From positions 62,001 through 126,000 of the forward strand of contig CAZMNW010000020.1 of NCBI GenBank assembly GCA_964567755.1: a DNA stretch of 64,000 bases. The letters run 5' to 3'. The notes below the pieces were generated by a model. That model searched no databases. It worked only from the letters and a program-made list of their open reading frames with translations, and had not been told where the DNA came from. This DNA is from DASRJW01 sp964567755. Its GTDB lineage: Bacteria; Krumholzibacteriota; Krumholzibacteriia; G020349025. Positions 1 to 9,780 of the stretch are shown here, in pieces; positions within the stretch are counted from its first letter, which is position 1, and every line of letters starts with the position of its first letter. The translations under genes were made by a program, and so were the position numbers.

Positions 1-3000
1 GGTGGTGTCGTGACCGACACGGTGAGTCCCTCGCCGTCCGCATCCACATCGTTGCCGAGCACGCCGGGCACGGCGATCGTGAGCGCGAAATCTTCGTTCG
101 TGGCGTACGCATCGGCACCGGCGAGCGGAACATCGTTCACCGCATTCACGCTCAGCGTGACCGACCCGGTCACCGAGCCACCGTTGGGATCGCGCAACGT
201 GTAGGTGAAGGCATCCGGGCCGAAGTAGTGTGCCGCGGGTGTGTACGTGAAGCTGCCGCCCGTGCCGAACACGAGTGTGCCGTGCACGGTTGGGCTGGCG
301 ATACTGGCGCTCAGCACATCGTTCTCGATATCGGTGTCGTTGGCGAGAACGCCCGGAATGGCGACCACGAGCGCCACGTCTTCGTCGGTGGCATAGGCAT
401 CGGCAGCGGCGACGGGCGCGTCGTTCACCGGTTGCACGGTGAGCGTGACCGTCCCGAGTCCGGTGGCCCCGTTTGCATCGCGCACGGTGTAGGTGAACGC
501 ATCCGGGCCGAAGTAGTGGGTCGCGGGTGTGTAGGTGAAGCCGCCATTCGGATTGATGGTGAGACCGCCATGTGTGGGTGGGGCGGCGGCGCTCGAGGTC
601 AGCACGTCGTTCTCGATGTCGGTATCGTTGCCGAGCACGCCCGGGCCGGCGATGACGAGCGCTACATCTTCGTTGGTGGTGTAAGCGTCGGCCGTGGCGA
701 GCGGCGCATCGTTCACCGCGGCCACGGTGAGAGTGACCGAACCGGTGGCGGTAGCCCCGCTCGGGTCGCGCACTGTGTACGTGAAGGTGTCTCCCCCGTT
801 GTACTGCGGCGCGGGTGTATAGACAAAGGCGCCGTCGGCGCCGACTTGTAGAACGCCGTGCGCGGGAGGCGCGGCAACGCTCGCGCTCAGCGCGTCGCCA
901 TCGATGTCCGCATCGTTGCCGAGAACTCCGGGGGGCGCGATCGTGAGCGGAGTGTCCTCGACGGCGGCAAACGCATCGTTCTGCGCCGCGGGCGGGTCGT
1001 TGCGCGCGGCGACGAACAGCACGACGGTTTCCACGTCTTCCGCACCACTCGCATCGCGCGCCTTGTACGTGAAGCTGTCGCTGCCGTTGGCGTCGCGGTC
1101 CGGTGTATACGTGAAGCCGCCCGCGGCTGCCAGCACCAGGGTACCGCGCTGAGGTGGCGTCACCACGGCGGCGGTCAGAGGATCGCCGTCGATGTCGGTG
1201 TCGTTGCCGAGCACACCAGGGGCCGAGATGGTGAGCACATTGTCTTCGTTGGTGACGAAGCCGTCGCTCGCAGCACTGGGAGGGTCGTTGACCGCGGTGA
1301 TCGTGAGGTTCATCGCAGCAGCGTCGCTGGCTCCGCTCGGATCGCGCAAGGTGTAGGCAAAGCCATCGCTGCCGTAATAGTTCGCGCCCGGCATGTAGGT
1401 GAAGCTGCCGTTGGCATTCAACGCCAGTGTGCCATGCGCCGGTGGCGTCTCGACCACCGCCTCGAGCACGTCGCCGTCGATGTCGGCATCGTTGCCGAGC
1501 ACACCGGGAACGGTGCGGACGAGGAGCACATCCTCTGGGATCGCGGCGGCGTCGCTGCTGGCGATGGGAGGATCATTCACCGCGGCGACGGAGAGGGTCA
1601 CGGTCCCGGACGTCGTGCCTCCCTTGGCGTCGCTCAAACCATAGGTGAAAGTATCTTGGCCATTCCAGTCGGCCTCGGGCGTGTAGACGAAGTCGCCTTC
1701 GAATCCAAGGACGACGGTGCCGTGATCGGGTGGGGAGACGATGCTCACCAACAGAGCGTCGCCGTCGGCGTCTAAATCATTGCCGAGCACGCCTGGGGCG
1801 GCGACCGCGAGATCCAGATCCTCGGTGGCGAGCCAGCCGTCGCCGGTCGCGACCGGCCAATCGTTGACCGCGCGGACGACGAGAGTCGCGCTCGCCGACG
1901 CGGTCGCGCCAGCCGCATCGGTCACTCGGTAGGTGAAGCCGTCAGTGCCGGCGAAGTCGAGGGCCGGAGTGTACCTCAAGCCACCGTTCGCATCGAGGAC
2001 GAGCGTGCCATGCTGTGGCGGGCTGGTGACAACGACGGTCAAGACGTCGCCATCCAAATCGGAGTCGTTGCCGAGCACACCGGGCGCCGCGCGCACGAGG
2101 GCTTGATCCTCGTCCAACAGAAGCACATCGGCCGCCGCGACGGGCGCGTCGTTCACCGGGCTCACGGTCAGGGTCACCGTTTGTGCATGGATGCCGCCCT
2201 GTCCATCGCTCACGCTGTAAGTGAAGGCATCGCTGCCGTTGAAATCGGCGTCGGGGATGTAGGTGAAGCCGCCGTTTGTGACCAACGTGAGCGCCCCATG
2301 CGCGGGGGGAGCGCTGAGCGTCACCGTGAAGGCGTCGCCGTCGACATCGACATCGTTGCCGAGGACGCCGGGTGCGTCGATCACGAGCGTGGCGTCTTCC
2401 GCGACGCCGTAGCTGTCGGCTGCGGCGACCGGTGCATCGTTGACCGCGCTCACCGTGATGCCGACGGCCGCGGTGGCAGTGCCGCCTTGGCCATCGCTCA
2501 CGCTGTAGGTGAAGCCGTCGACGCCATTGGCATCGGCGTACGGCGTGTAGGTGAAGCCGCCATCGGGTTGCACCACCACGATGCCGCGCGTGGGTGGGGT
2601 GCTGACGATGGGGATCAGGACATCGCCATCCAGATCGGCGTCGTTGCCGAGGATCCCCGGTGCCACGATGGAGACGGGCGTGTCTTCGGCTGTGGCATGG
2701 TTCTCCCCGGCGGCCGTCGGCGCGTCGTTGACCGGGGTCAAGCTGAGCGCGACGCTGCCGGTGTCGGTGCCGCCATTCACGTCGCGCAATTCATAGGTGA
2801 AGACGTCGGATCCATGCGCGTTCGGGTTCGGCGTATAGGTGAAGCTGCCGTTGGGAGCGAGCACGAGCGTACCTCGCGCCGGGGCACTCACGACCGTCAC
2901 GGTCACCGGGTCGCCCTCGGGGTCGACGTCGTTCGCCAACAGCCCGGGCGCCATGGTCTCGAGGACCTGATCCTCGAGCGTGGTGAAGGCATCGTCGATC

Positions 3001-3580
3001 GCGCGCGGAGGATCCTCGACGGCAGCGATGGCGAGCGTCACGGAGCCCGTGTCGCTGCCGCCACGGCCATCGCTCACCACGTAGGTGAAGGAGTCAGCGC
3101 CGTTCCAGTCCAAGTTCGGCGTGTAGGTGAAGGATCCGTTGCTGGCGAGACTCAGGCTGCCGTGCGCCGGAGCGTTCCCCACCTGCACGGTGAGTGCATC
3201 GCCGTCCAAATCCGAGTCGTTGGAGCACAGTCCGGGCGCGGGCACGACCAGCGGAGTGTCCTCGTTGGTGGCATGGCTCTCGTCCACAGCCACGGGTGGG
3301 TCGTTCACGGCCGTGACCGTGAGCGTCACGGTCGCGGGATCGAGCCCGCCGCGACCGTCGTCGGCGACATAGCTGAACGCATCCGGACCGTTGTAGTTGG
3401 CGCTCGGCAAATAGCTGAAGCCGCCATTCGCGGCCAACGTCAGTGCTCCGTGCGTGGGCGCCGCGGTCAGGAGGACGGACAGCGCATCGCCGTTGGCATC
3501 GGTGTCGTTGACCAGCACGCCGGGCGCCGCGACGGTGAACGGAGCGTCTTCGCTCGCGGTGTAGACATTGTCCGCGGCCA
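1..3580 (-). repeat. Thirteen tandem cadherin-like repeats inside the giant surface gene
   Basis: The DNA repeats with a period of about 285-297 bases, visible as recurring tracts encoding GVLGNDxDxDGD and GxFTYTP. Units are diverged enough at the DNA level that this is not a recent tandem duplication, but the two or three leftmost copies are the most alike. The repeats are coding and should not be read as a mobile or regulatory array. Confidence 0.8.
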
Positions 3581-5525
3581 CGGGCACTGCATTGGTGCCG
3601 CCACCTCCCGGCAAGGTCTCGATCACGAGGACGGGGGGTTCGGAACCCTCCTTCGAGCTGTACTCGACGTTGTTCGTCGAGGCGTTTTGCAGGCCGAAGC
3701 TGTAAGTGCCATCGCCACGGATGGCGGTGGTGACGTCGAACTCGACCCAGTCGTCTGTGTCGACGGAGGCCGCCGATCCGAGCGGGGTTCCCCCGATCAC
3801 CGGCGCGTTCTGCCAGGTGAGCGTCTCTTCCGTCCAGGCCGTGGTGGTGGCCGGGAAGTAGTTCGAGACGCGATAGAGCGAGCCGCCGTCGGGGCCGCTG
3901 TTGGTGACGAAAAGGCGCAGCTTGGCGCGATAGACGCTGGTGCCGACACCGGTGATATTGAACTTGAGGAAGCTGCGGTAGCTTACGACGTCGGCTTCGA
4001 CGCGCAGGTCTTGGTTGCTGCCGTCCGTCTTGGACGGCGTCCCCGTGTTGCCGCTGGCGTCTTCGAGCGGCGCGAGCGTGAGCGTGAGCGGCGTGACGTT
4101 GAGCGTCACGTTCGTCGTCGCGCTCTGCAAGCTGCCATCGGAGGCGCGGTAGGTGAAGCCGTCGAGACCGTAGAAACCTGCCTGCGGCGTGTAAGTGAAA
4201 GAGCCGTTGGCGGCGAGTGAAAGGGTGCCATGCAATGGGTTCGCGACCAGAACAGCCGAGATCGCCGTGTTATTGGGATCGCTGTCGTTGCCGAGCACGC
4301 CGGGAGCGCTGACGCTCAGCGCTTGCTGCATCACCGTCGAGTAGGAATCGTAGCCGGCGACGGGGGGATTGTTGGCCGGCGGCGTCGTGCTGACGGTGAC
4401 CGTCACTGGATCGGTGCTGGCGAGGATGCCATCGCTGCCGCGTAGGCGCAGAACATAAGCACCCGTGAGCGAGAAGGTGGCGTAGGTCTCGGCGCTCGTG
4501 GAGCTGCTGAAGCTGACAGTGCCAGGGCCGCTCACCTTGCTCCACGTGAGCGTGAGCGTCGATGACCCCGGGTCGCGGTCGTCGTCGGCCTGGCCGCGCA
4601 GCCGGGCCTGCTGCGCGATGCCGATCGCCAAATCCGGGCCGGCGTTGACGCATGGCGCTTGGTTCGTCGTCGTGCCGTCGAAGGGTTCCCGGTCGATCAC
4701 GAAAACGGGCACGGGATCGGTGGTGACGGTGACGAGGATCGGCGGATCGTCGCCGCGCTCCACTTGGATGCGCCGCACATTGGGGGCGACGAACGGATAG
4801 TCGTCGATCCAGGAATGGCCGTCCCCATGGATGAAGAGCACGGGCTTGCCGAAGGCCAGGGCATCGGGCTCGAACTGATCGAAGAACAGATCGCGACCGC
4901 TTCCCGGCCCCGCCTGCGCGAAGAGAACGGCGGCGCGCACGAAGGGCGCTTGCGTCGTCAACTGTTGCTCGACCCAGTCGGCATCGTCCTGCAAGACATC
5001 GTCATCGTTCGACCCGCCCACCAGGTTGAGCCCGATGAAAAGAACGCCCTTGGAGACGAAGGCGAAGTTCTGCGGCCGCGCCGTTTGCCGCGAGACGGCG
5101 AGATTGCTGCAAAAGTTCGACTCGAGGCCCAAGAAGTGCGTGTTCCAATAGGTCCATGCCGTTCCTGGATCGTCGCAGTCCTTGGTCTCGTTGTCTCCGG
5201 GCAACATGAAGGCCGGGACCGAGAGCACCTTCAGAACGTCGGCCACCTGCTGGTAGCGGAATTCTTCGCAGGGAGTGCCGCCGGAGAAAATGTCCCCCAC
5301 GTGCACCATGAACTCGCCCGGACTGTAGAGATTGTGATCGACGCAGTGCTGCTGCAGCACCGGCAGCTCGCTGTCGTCGTAGGGAACGTCACCGATGGCG
5401 GTGAAGGTGATGGTCTGGGCGCCGGCGGCGAGCGGGCAGGCCGCGAGCAGCATGGTGAGACCGCTGGCCAGGAAGCGGCTGGACGCACGGCGCGGGGCGT
5501 GCGCGGCCACGGCCTGGCCGGCCAT
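1..5525 (-). CDS. Giant secreted metallophosphoesterase with tandem cadherin-like repeats (C-terminus off left edge)
   Basis: About 1841 codons are visible and the frame is still open at base 1. After a signal sequence (hydrophobic stretch at residues 22-36, ending LAAC or AGAQ, so lipoprotein or SPase I cleavage are both possible) comes a calcineurin-like phosphoesterase domain. Its metal-ligand motifs are GDVPYDD (about 45-51), VGDIF (about 76-80), PGDNETKDC (about 109-117) and HGDGHSW. A PKD-like domain follows, then one cadherin-like repeat, a DNRLRE/CBM96-like beta-sandwich (bases about 4110-3600), and 13 further repeats of about 97 residues with the signatures NDxPVAxxDxY, NEDxxL, APGVLxND, DxDGDxL and GxFTYTP. 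It is probably a cell-surface or exported protein; what the phosphoesterase cleaves is unknown. An in-frame ATG at 5561 would add 12 residues; 5525 gives a more normal signal-peptide length. A promoter-like TATAAT lies upstream at 5660. Confidence 0.8.
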   Translation of the reverse strand, partial: MAGQAVAAHAPRRASSRFLASGLTMLLAACPLAAGAQTITFTAIGDVPYDDSELPVLQQHCVDHNLYSPGEFMVHVGDIFSGGTPCEEFRYQQVADVLKVLSVPAFMLPGDNETKDCDDPGTAWTYWNTHFLGLESNFCSNLAVSRQTARPQNFAFVSKGVLFIGLNLVGGSNDDDVLQDDADWVEQQLTTQAPFVRAAVLFAQAGPGSGRDLFFDQFEPDALAFGKPVLFIHGDGHSWIDDYPFVAPNVRRIQVERGDDPPILVTVTTDPVPVFVIDREPFDGTTTNQAPCVNAGPDLAIGIAQQARLRGQADDDRDPGSSTLTLTWSKVSGPGTVSFSSSTSAETYATFSLTGAYVLRLRGSDGILASTDPVTVTVSTTPPANNPPVAGYDSYSTVMQQALSVSAPGVLGNDSDPNNTAISAVLVANPLHGTLSLAANGSFTYTPQAGFYGLDGFTYRASDGSLQSATTNVTLNVTPLTLTLAPLEDASGNTGTPSKTDGSNQDLRVEADVVSYRSFLKFNITGVGTSVYRAKLRLFVTNSGPDGGSLYRVSNYFPATTTAWTEETLTWQNAPVIGGTPLGSAASVDTDDWVEFDVTTAIRGDGTYSFGLQNASTNNVEYSSKEGSEPPVLVIETLPGGGGTNAVPVAADNVYTASEDAPFTVAAPGVLVNDTDANGDALSVLLTAAPTHGALTLAANGGFSYLPSANYNGPDAFSYVADDGRGGLDPATVTLTVTAVNDPPVAVDESHATNEDTPLVVPAPGLCSNDSDLDGDALTVQVGNAPAHGSLSLASNGSFTYTPNLDWNGADSFTYVVSDGRGGSDTGSVTLAIAAVEDPPRAIDDAFTTLEDQVLETMAPGLLANDVDPEGDPVTVTVVSAPARGTLVLAPNGSFTYTPNPNAHGSDVFTYELRDVNGGTDTGSVALSLTPVNDAPTAAGENHATAEDTPVSIVAPGILGNDADLDGDVLIPIVSTPPTRGIVVVQPDGGFTYTPYADANGVDGFTYSVSDGQGGTATAAVGITVSAVNDAPVAAADSYGVAEDATLVIDAPGVLGNDVDVDGDAFTVTLSAPPAHGALTLVTNGGFTYIPDADFNGSDAFTYSVSDGQGGIHAQTVTLTVSPVNDAPVAAADVLLLDEDQALVRAAPGVLGNDSDLDGDVLTVVVTSPPQHGTLVLDANGGLRYTPALDFAGTDGFTYRVTDAAGATASASATLVVRAVNDWPVATGDGWLATEDLDLAVAAPGVLGNDLDADGDALLVSIVSPPDHGTVVLGFEGDFVYTPEADWNGQDTFTYGLSDAKGGTTSGTVTLSVAAVNDPPIASSDAAAIPEDVLLVRTVPGVLGNDADIDGDVLEAVVETPPAHGTLALNANGSFTYMPGANYYGSDGFAYTLRDPSGASDAAAMNLTITAVNDPPSAASDGFVTNEDNVLTISAPGVLGNDTDIDGDPLTAAVVTPPQRGTLVLAAAGGFTYTPDRDANGSDSFTYKARDASGAEDVETVVLFVAARNDPPAAQNDAFAAVEDTPLTIAPPGVLGNDADIDGDALSASVAAPPAHGVLQVGADGAFVYTPAPQYNGGDTFTYTVRDPSGATATGSVTLTVAAVNDAPLATADAYTTNEDVALVIAGPGVLGNDTDIENDVLTSSAAAPPTHGGLTINPNGGFTYTPATHYFGPDAFTYTVRDANGATGLGTVTLTVQPVNDAPVAAADAYATDEDVALVVAIPGVLANDTDIENDVLSASIASPTVHGTLVFGTGGSFTYTPAAHYFGPDAFTYTLRDPNGGSVTGSVTLSVNAVNDVPLAGADAYATNEDFALTIAVPGVLGNDVDADGEGLTVSVTTP

Positions 5526-5659
5526 GCTCGAGTCAGTTGCGATGATTTGGTGTAAAAGCATACCCGAGACGCCGGAAATCTCCGTACTGCCGGCGTTATG
5601 TTCCACCGCGGGGTCCAGGGCCACCGCGGTTGGTTGGGCGCTCCAATGTATTGTTGATG

Positions 5660-5686
5660 ATTATACGGGTTTCCACGCGCCAACAA
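5660..5686 (-). promoter_or_regulatory. Sigma-70-type promoter for the giant surface gene
   Basis: On the minus strand a perfect TATAAT (5665-5660) follows TTGTTG (5686-5681) with 15 bases between them, a short spacing. It would give a leader of roughly 90-130 bases before the start codon and lies just downstream of the terminator of the preceding gene. Confidence 0.45.
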
Positions 5687-5751
5687 CAGGAGAGCGTCGC
5701 GCTGGCGCGTGCCGCATCGAGTGTTGGGCCGTTTGACGCAGTCGCTCGGGG

Positions 5752-5786
5752 AAAAAAAATGGAGCGTGCAGTTGCACGCCCCATTT
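5752..5786 (-). terminator. Intrinsic terminator after the 1065-aa secreted protein
   Basis: Read on the minus strand, AAATGGGGCGTGCA pairs with TGCACGCTCCATTT (one G-T pair, minimal loop) and runs straight into eight T residues. It begins about 30 bases after the stop codon at 5815 and separates this gene from the giant repeat gene. Confidence 0.85.
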
Positions 5787-5814
5787 CGCCGTCGCGTGTG
5801 CGAAGATTTCGCGT

Positions 5815-8800
5815 CTACTTCATCACGACCATCTTGCGCGTGAAGCTCTGGGTGCCCGCCTCGAGGCGATAGAAGTACACGCCGCTCGAGGCGCGTTCGC
5901 CGACGTCGTCGAGCCCATCCCAAGTCACCGACTGCGCGGCTCCGGCCGGGCGCGGCGCATCGAGGAGCGTGCGGACCAGCCGGCCGGCGACGTCATAGAT
6001 GCGCAACTTCACCTGGCCCGTCGCCGCGAGATCGAAGCGAATGGTCGTCGTCGGGTTGAACGGGTTCGGAACGTTCTGGTGCAGCGCTGTTTGGCGCGGC
6101 ACGGCGAGCGCGTCGTTGTCCGGCACGCCGGTCACGCTCGGAGCCTGCTGGCAAGCGATCGGGAGGACGCAGCCCAAGATCTTCGACATGAGGACGGTTT
6201 GGGGCGACGTCGGGGACGGTGGCAGGCTCGGGTTCTGCGAGAAATCGAACCACGGGTGCGACTGCAGGATGGTATTCCACGACTCGGCGGCGTTGCTGTT
6301 CATGACGATCGCCGCGGCGTTCACCGCCTGGTTGGTGCGGGGGTCGCGGTACGAGTGCGTCGCGCGGGCGGAACCCGTGACCCCGAGAGCGTCGTAGTCG
6401 CGTGAAACCGGACAGCCGCCGTCGAGACGGTACTCGTCACCGGTGAAGGTGCGAGCGCAGGTGGCGGTGCCGTTCTGGCGAAACGTGTACGCCAGGTCGC
6501 CGCGCACCTTCGGATACGCATCTGCCGTCTGTGTGGAGCCGTTGAGCACACTGCCCATGTTGGAAGCGTAGAGCGCGTTGCTCGGCTTCTCTTGCAAGGC
6601 GTTGGAGCCGATCACCCACAACGTGGCGAAGCCGGCCGGCGACAGAGTCGCCTGAGCCAGCCAGCTGCGGAACCAGCCGGCCTGGTCGACCTTCTGCAGG
6701 TCGAGATCGGAGCCATCCGGCATCAGCCAGCCAGTCGGTCCCGAGTTGCCGACGTCGTACGCGATCAGGTTGTAGCCCTGGGCCTGCTGCGTGGTGGCGC
6801 GACCCGCCAGCTGATTGTTGGTGTTCCCGAGACCCTGATGATCGTAGACATCGTAGTGTCCCGTGTAACCGAGTCGATCGAGCGTGTACATGAAGGACGT
6901 GCGGTTCACCAGGCCTCCACGCCGGCGCGTGTTCGTCATCTGCACGTACAGCATGCAGTTCTTCTGCGTCGAAGCAGCGATTTCTCCGGCCGTGGGGTCG
7001 AGATCGCCGTTCGGATCGTTGGTGATGCGCTGCAGATACGCAGGGTCCCAATTGATCGCCGGCAGGAAGCTCACCTCGAGCATGCCGCCTGTGGATAGGT
7101 CCGCCGCCTGGACGCTGGCAGGCAACGCACTCAACCCGGCTGGATCCGAGCTCACGCCGCCCAAGCCGTCCTGTGCGAACCAGAAATAGTGCAAGACGTC
7201 GCCACCGCGGAAGTAGGTGTCGTCGAGGTCGACGAACCAAAAACCGGCCAAGGTCGCGCCGTTGCTGTTGCGTACGCTATCGGCGGTGACGGCAAAAAAG
7301 CCGTTCGCCACGCTCCAGGGCGGCGGCGCCTTGCCCGCGTGCGGTCCGGCGACGATGGCGCCGTACCATTGGACGCCCGTTATACCACCCGCGCCGCGCG
7401 CGTCGACGACCTCGACGTAGACCGAATCTCCGGTGATCAGGTTCGGGCTGGATTCGTTGATGCCGAGCTCGGATCCCTGGGAGAACGCCGTGGATCCGAA
7501 ACGGTTCGTGGACGGACGGAAATGCTCCCCCGAACCGGCAGTCACCCCGGTGTGGATCTCGGTCGGGAAGGCGTCCTGCGCCTGCGATCGGGCGTCGATG
7601 CCCTCGCTGATCGTGGGCCCGCTCAAGATGCGGCGGCCGATGCGGGTGTCGTCGATGTACGGCCCCGGCCCCGGGGTGAAGGTCACCGGCGGCGGCACCC
7701 CGACGATCCACTGCCAGTCGGAGGTTCGATGTCGCACCTGGACGTGGGTGGCGGTGGGGTCGAATTCCGCCGTCATGTCGAACGTGAGCGTTAGCCAGCC
7801 GAAGAACGACAACGAGTTCCACTGGGAGGAGTGTCCCCAGCCGCTGATGCAGGTCTGGCTGTCGACGATACTGCGGGCGCGCACCGACCAGTTTTGGACG
7901 ATCCGGCTCGTCGAGAAGAAGTTGCCGGGGAAACGCCGGAAACGCAGCACGGTGCCGGTTGCCGTCGGCGTCGATGCCAGGCTCACCCATGGGCTGATGA
8001 TGGCGTCGTCCAGCCAGTTGCGCACGACGTAACCATCCGGCGCGAACGCCATGCTGGGATCGTTGGCGATGGTGGGTGTGACATCGTCCGTCCACAGCCA
8101 GGCGCAGGTCTTGTTCTCGCTGCAGACATCGTTGTCGGTGATGTGTTGGAAGATGCGCGCCCATTCGCCGAATGGCTTGCTGTCCTGGATGTTGAGCAAC
8201 GAGAGATTCGGATGCAAGGTGCCTTCGAAATTCTCGTTCACAGGAGTGGTGACGCCGACGAGCGCGATGTTGTCGATGACGATGGCTGCACCAATGTTCG
8301 TGGCCTGGAGACCATCGCAGGGCGAGTAACCGCCGTCGGCGAAGAACGCGATGTACATGCAATGCGTGCCGGCGCCGAAGCTGGGCACGGGCAACGAGGC
8401 GACGGCTCCGGCCACGTCGTAGCCAGAAGCGGAGAACTCCACGGTGCGGAAGGTGGCGGCGTTGCTGCTGGGATCGGTGTCGAAGTCGACCCGGTCGAAG
8501 GAAGCACACGCGGAGTCGCTTTCGACCTGCAAGAAATCGAAGCCGTCCTCGGAGTCGACCATGTAATCGAAGGACAGGAAGCCGGAGCCGGCATAGGTGA
8601 TGCGGATTCCTTGGTACCAGTCATTGTCGTAACCCGTGGGCTCCGCGCAACAATTGTTGCTGGTGTAACCGAGAGCGGCGGCGTTGCCCGTGATTCCACC
8701 GTTGCCGGTGTGCGCGGAGGTGACGTTCCAATAGACGGAACCATCGTTCAGGATGTGGTTGTCGGCGCGGAACCAGCCGGTGTCGGTGCAGGGGAAGCCG

Positions 8801-9012
8801 AAATCGAAGCCCCAATTGGCGATCCACACCGTGTCCTGCAGAGCTTTTTGCGGCGCCGGCTCGGTGCCTTCCGAGTCACCGACGATGTCCACGTATGGAG
8901 CCGGGTCAGCGATCTCGTGGCGCAGTCCCGCAGGACGTGCGTAAACGCCGCTCGCGAACAACGAGACGATGCCGACACAGGCGCAGGAGATACGCAGGTA
9001 TCTCTGCAACAT
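5815..9012 (-). CDS. Large secreted protein with C-terminal FlgD-Ig-like sorting/anchoring module
   Basis: 1065 residues with an N-terminal signal peptide (CACVGIVSLFASGVYA). The last about 90 residues are a FlgD-Ig-like/T9SS-type module: QNVPNPFNPTT, LRIYDVAGRLVRTLLD, GVYFYRLEAG and a final basic RKMVVMK. The N-terminal half holds beta-rich segments; a central region near residues 690-940 (VQMTNTRRRGG, LIAYDVGNSGP, LWVIGSNALQ) resembles the caspase/gingipain-like or peptidase-like region of other candidate-phylum surface proteins, but I cannot identify catalytic residues and give no enzymatic call. The start ATG at 9012 follows a GGGGGG tract by six bases. The gene is monocistronic: it has its own promoter at 9174-9203 and a strong terminator at 5752-5786. 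Confidence 0.75.
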   Translation of the reverse strand: MLQRYLRISCACVGIVSLFASGVYARPAGLRHEIADPAPYVDIVGDSEGTEPAPQKALQDTVWIANWGFDFGFPCTDTGWFRADNHILNDGSVYWNVTSAHTGNGGITGNAAALGYTSNNCCAEPTGYDNDWYQGIRITYAGSGFLSFDYMVDSEDGFDFLQVESDSACASFDRVDFDTDPSSNAATFRTVEFSASGYDVAGAVASLPVPSFGAGTHCMYIAFFADGGYSPCDGLQATNIGAAIVIDNIALVGVTTPVNENFEGTLHPNLSLLNIQDSKPFGEWARIFQHITDNDVCSENKTCAWLWTDDVTPTIANDPSMAFAPDGYVVRNWLDDAIISPWVSLASTPTATGTVLRFRRFPGNFFSTSRIVQNWSVRARSIVDSQTCISGWGHSSQWNSLSFFGWLTLTFDMTAEFDPTATHVQVRHRTSDWQWIVGVPPPVTFTPGPGPYIDDTRIGRRILSGPTISEGIDARSQAQDAFPTEIHTGVTAGSGEHFRPSTNRFGSTAFSQGSELGINESSPNLITGDSVYVEVVDARGAGGITGVQWYGAIVAGPHAGKAPPPWSVANGFFAVTADSVRNSNGATLAGFWFVDLDDTYFRGGDVLHYFWFAQDGLGGVSSDPAGLSALPASVQAADLSTGGMLEVSFLPAINWDPAYLQRITNDPNGDLDPTAGEIAASTQKNCMLYVQMTNTRRRGGLVNRTSFMYTLDRLGYTGHYDVYDHQGLGNTNNQLAGRATTQQAQGYNLIAYDVGNSGPTGWLMPDGSDLDLQKVDQAGWFRSWLAQATLSPAGFATLWVIGSNALQEKPSNALYASNMGSVLNGSTQTADAYPKVRGDLAYTFRQNGTATCARTFTGDEYRLDGGCPVSRDYDALGVTGSARATHSYRDPRTNQAVNAAAIVMNSNAAESWNTILQSHPWFDFSQNPSLPPSPTSPQTVLMSKILGCVLPIACQQAPSVTGVPDNDALAVPRQTALHQNVPNPFNPTTTIRFDLAATGQVKLRIYDVAGRLVRTLLDAPRPAGAAQSVTWDGLDDVGERASSGVYFYRLEAGTQSFTRKMVVMK

Positions 9013-9173
9013 ATTGAACCCCCCGAGACGTGAGGCGATGGGTGAAATAGCATTCTCTGGCAGGGGCGAAACCCTCCAGCCAACCCGACGAAAGCGGTGA
9101 CGACATGACTCGACCCGGGCATGGCCGAACGGCGGGGACGGATTCCGGGCGCTATGTCAGACTTGGCCTCGTA

Positions 9174-9203
9174 ATACTACCAAGGCCGGTCTAGGAGGGT
9201 CAA
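9174..9203 (-). promoter_or_regulatory. Sigma-70-type promoter for the 1065-aa secreted protein
   Basis: On the minus strand TTGACC (9203-9198) and TAGTAT (9179-9174) are separated by 18 bases. The leader to the ATG at 9012 would be about 155 bases. It sits back to back with the bacilliredoxin promoter in the 331-base divergent gap 9013-9343. Confidence 0.5.
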
Positions 9204-9239
9204 GGAAACCGCCTGGAATGGGAGGCTGGGGCCCAGGCC

Positions 9240-9269
9240 TTGCCGGGAGGGTCGAGCCAGGCCTATAGT
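9240..9269 (+). promoter_or_regulatory. Sigma-70-type promoter for the bacilliredoxin operon
   Basis: TTGCCG (9240-9245) and TATAGT (9264-9269) with 18-base spacing, about 70 bases before the bacilliredoxin start codon. Its position in the divergent gap makes it a sensible promoter for genes 9344-10062. Confidence 0.5.
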
Positions 9270-9343
9270 CGGCTCAGGAACCTGATAGGAATCGATCCAA
9301 GGTTCTGGCGGCGCCGTTCCACCCGAAACCGGAGGACCCGAAG

Positions 9344-9778
9344 ATGCCCTACGATCCGATGCTCATCCAACCCATGCGCGAGGAGCTCACCCGTTTGGGG
9401 GTGCGCGAGCTGCGTAGCGCTGCGGATGTCGACACCTTCCTGGGTGAGAAAAATGGGACGACCCTCTTGGTGGTCAATTCGGTCTGTGGTTGTGCCGCAG
9501 GGCAGGCCCGGCCGGGCGTACGCCTGGCGCTCCAGAGCGAGGTCAAGCCGGATCGGATCGGAACGGTTTTCGCCGGGCAGGATCTCGAGGCGACAGCCCA
9601 GGCGCGCGGCTACTTTGCCGAGCTCCCGCCGAGCAGCCCGTCGCTGGTGCTGATGAAAGACGGCGAAGTGGTGCATTTCGTTCCTCGTCACGCGATCGAG
9701 GGCCGCGACGCCATGAGCCTTGCCAACGATCTGGTGACGGCGTTCCAAAAGTTCTGCAAGACCGCGGCGGCGCGCTGA
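9344..9778 (+). CDS. BrxA/BrxB-family bacilliredoxin
   Basis: 144 residues, the normal size for the YphP/YqiW (BrxA/B, DUF1094) family. The hallmark thioredoxin-fold active site is present as VNSVCGCAAGQARPG, with the CGC motif at about residues 48-50, followed by the SLVLMKDGEVVHFVPRHAIEG strand-loop typical of the family. Known members remove bacillithiol from mixed disulfides on oxidised proteins, or act as general thiol-disulfide exchangers in organisms lacking bacillithiol. The start has a good ribosome site (CGGAGG, 8 bases). Two bases separate its stop codon from the next gene, so the two are co-transcribed. Confidence 0.9.
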   Translation: MPYDPMLIQPMREELTRLGVRELRSAADVDTFLGEKNGTTLLVVNSVCGCAAGQARPGVRLALQSEVKPDRIGTVFAGQDLEATAQARGYFAELPPSSPSLVLMKDGEVVHFVPRHAIEGRDAMSLANDLVTAFQKFCKTAAAR

Positions 9779-9780
9779 GA

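Noticed and set aside
1..3580. Regularly spaced repeats resembling an array of mobile or CRISPR-type units
   Set aside because: Period of about 290 bases with full coding capacity and diverged units shows protein-domain repeats, not short repeats with spacers.
228..4220. Long Arg/Gly/Val-rich open frames on the plus strand (207, 305 and 736 codons)
   Set aside because: They are periodic shadows of the cadherin-like repeats on the minus strand. Their repeating GVVAEH motifs follow the repeat period and match no protein family.
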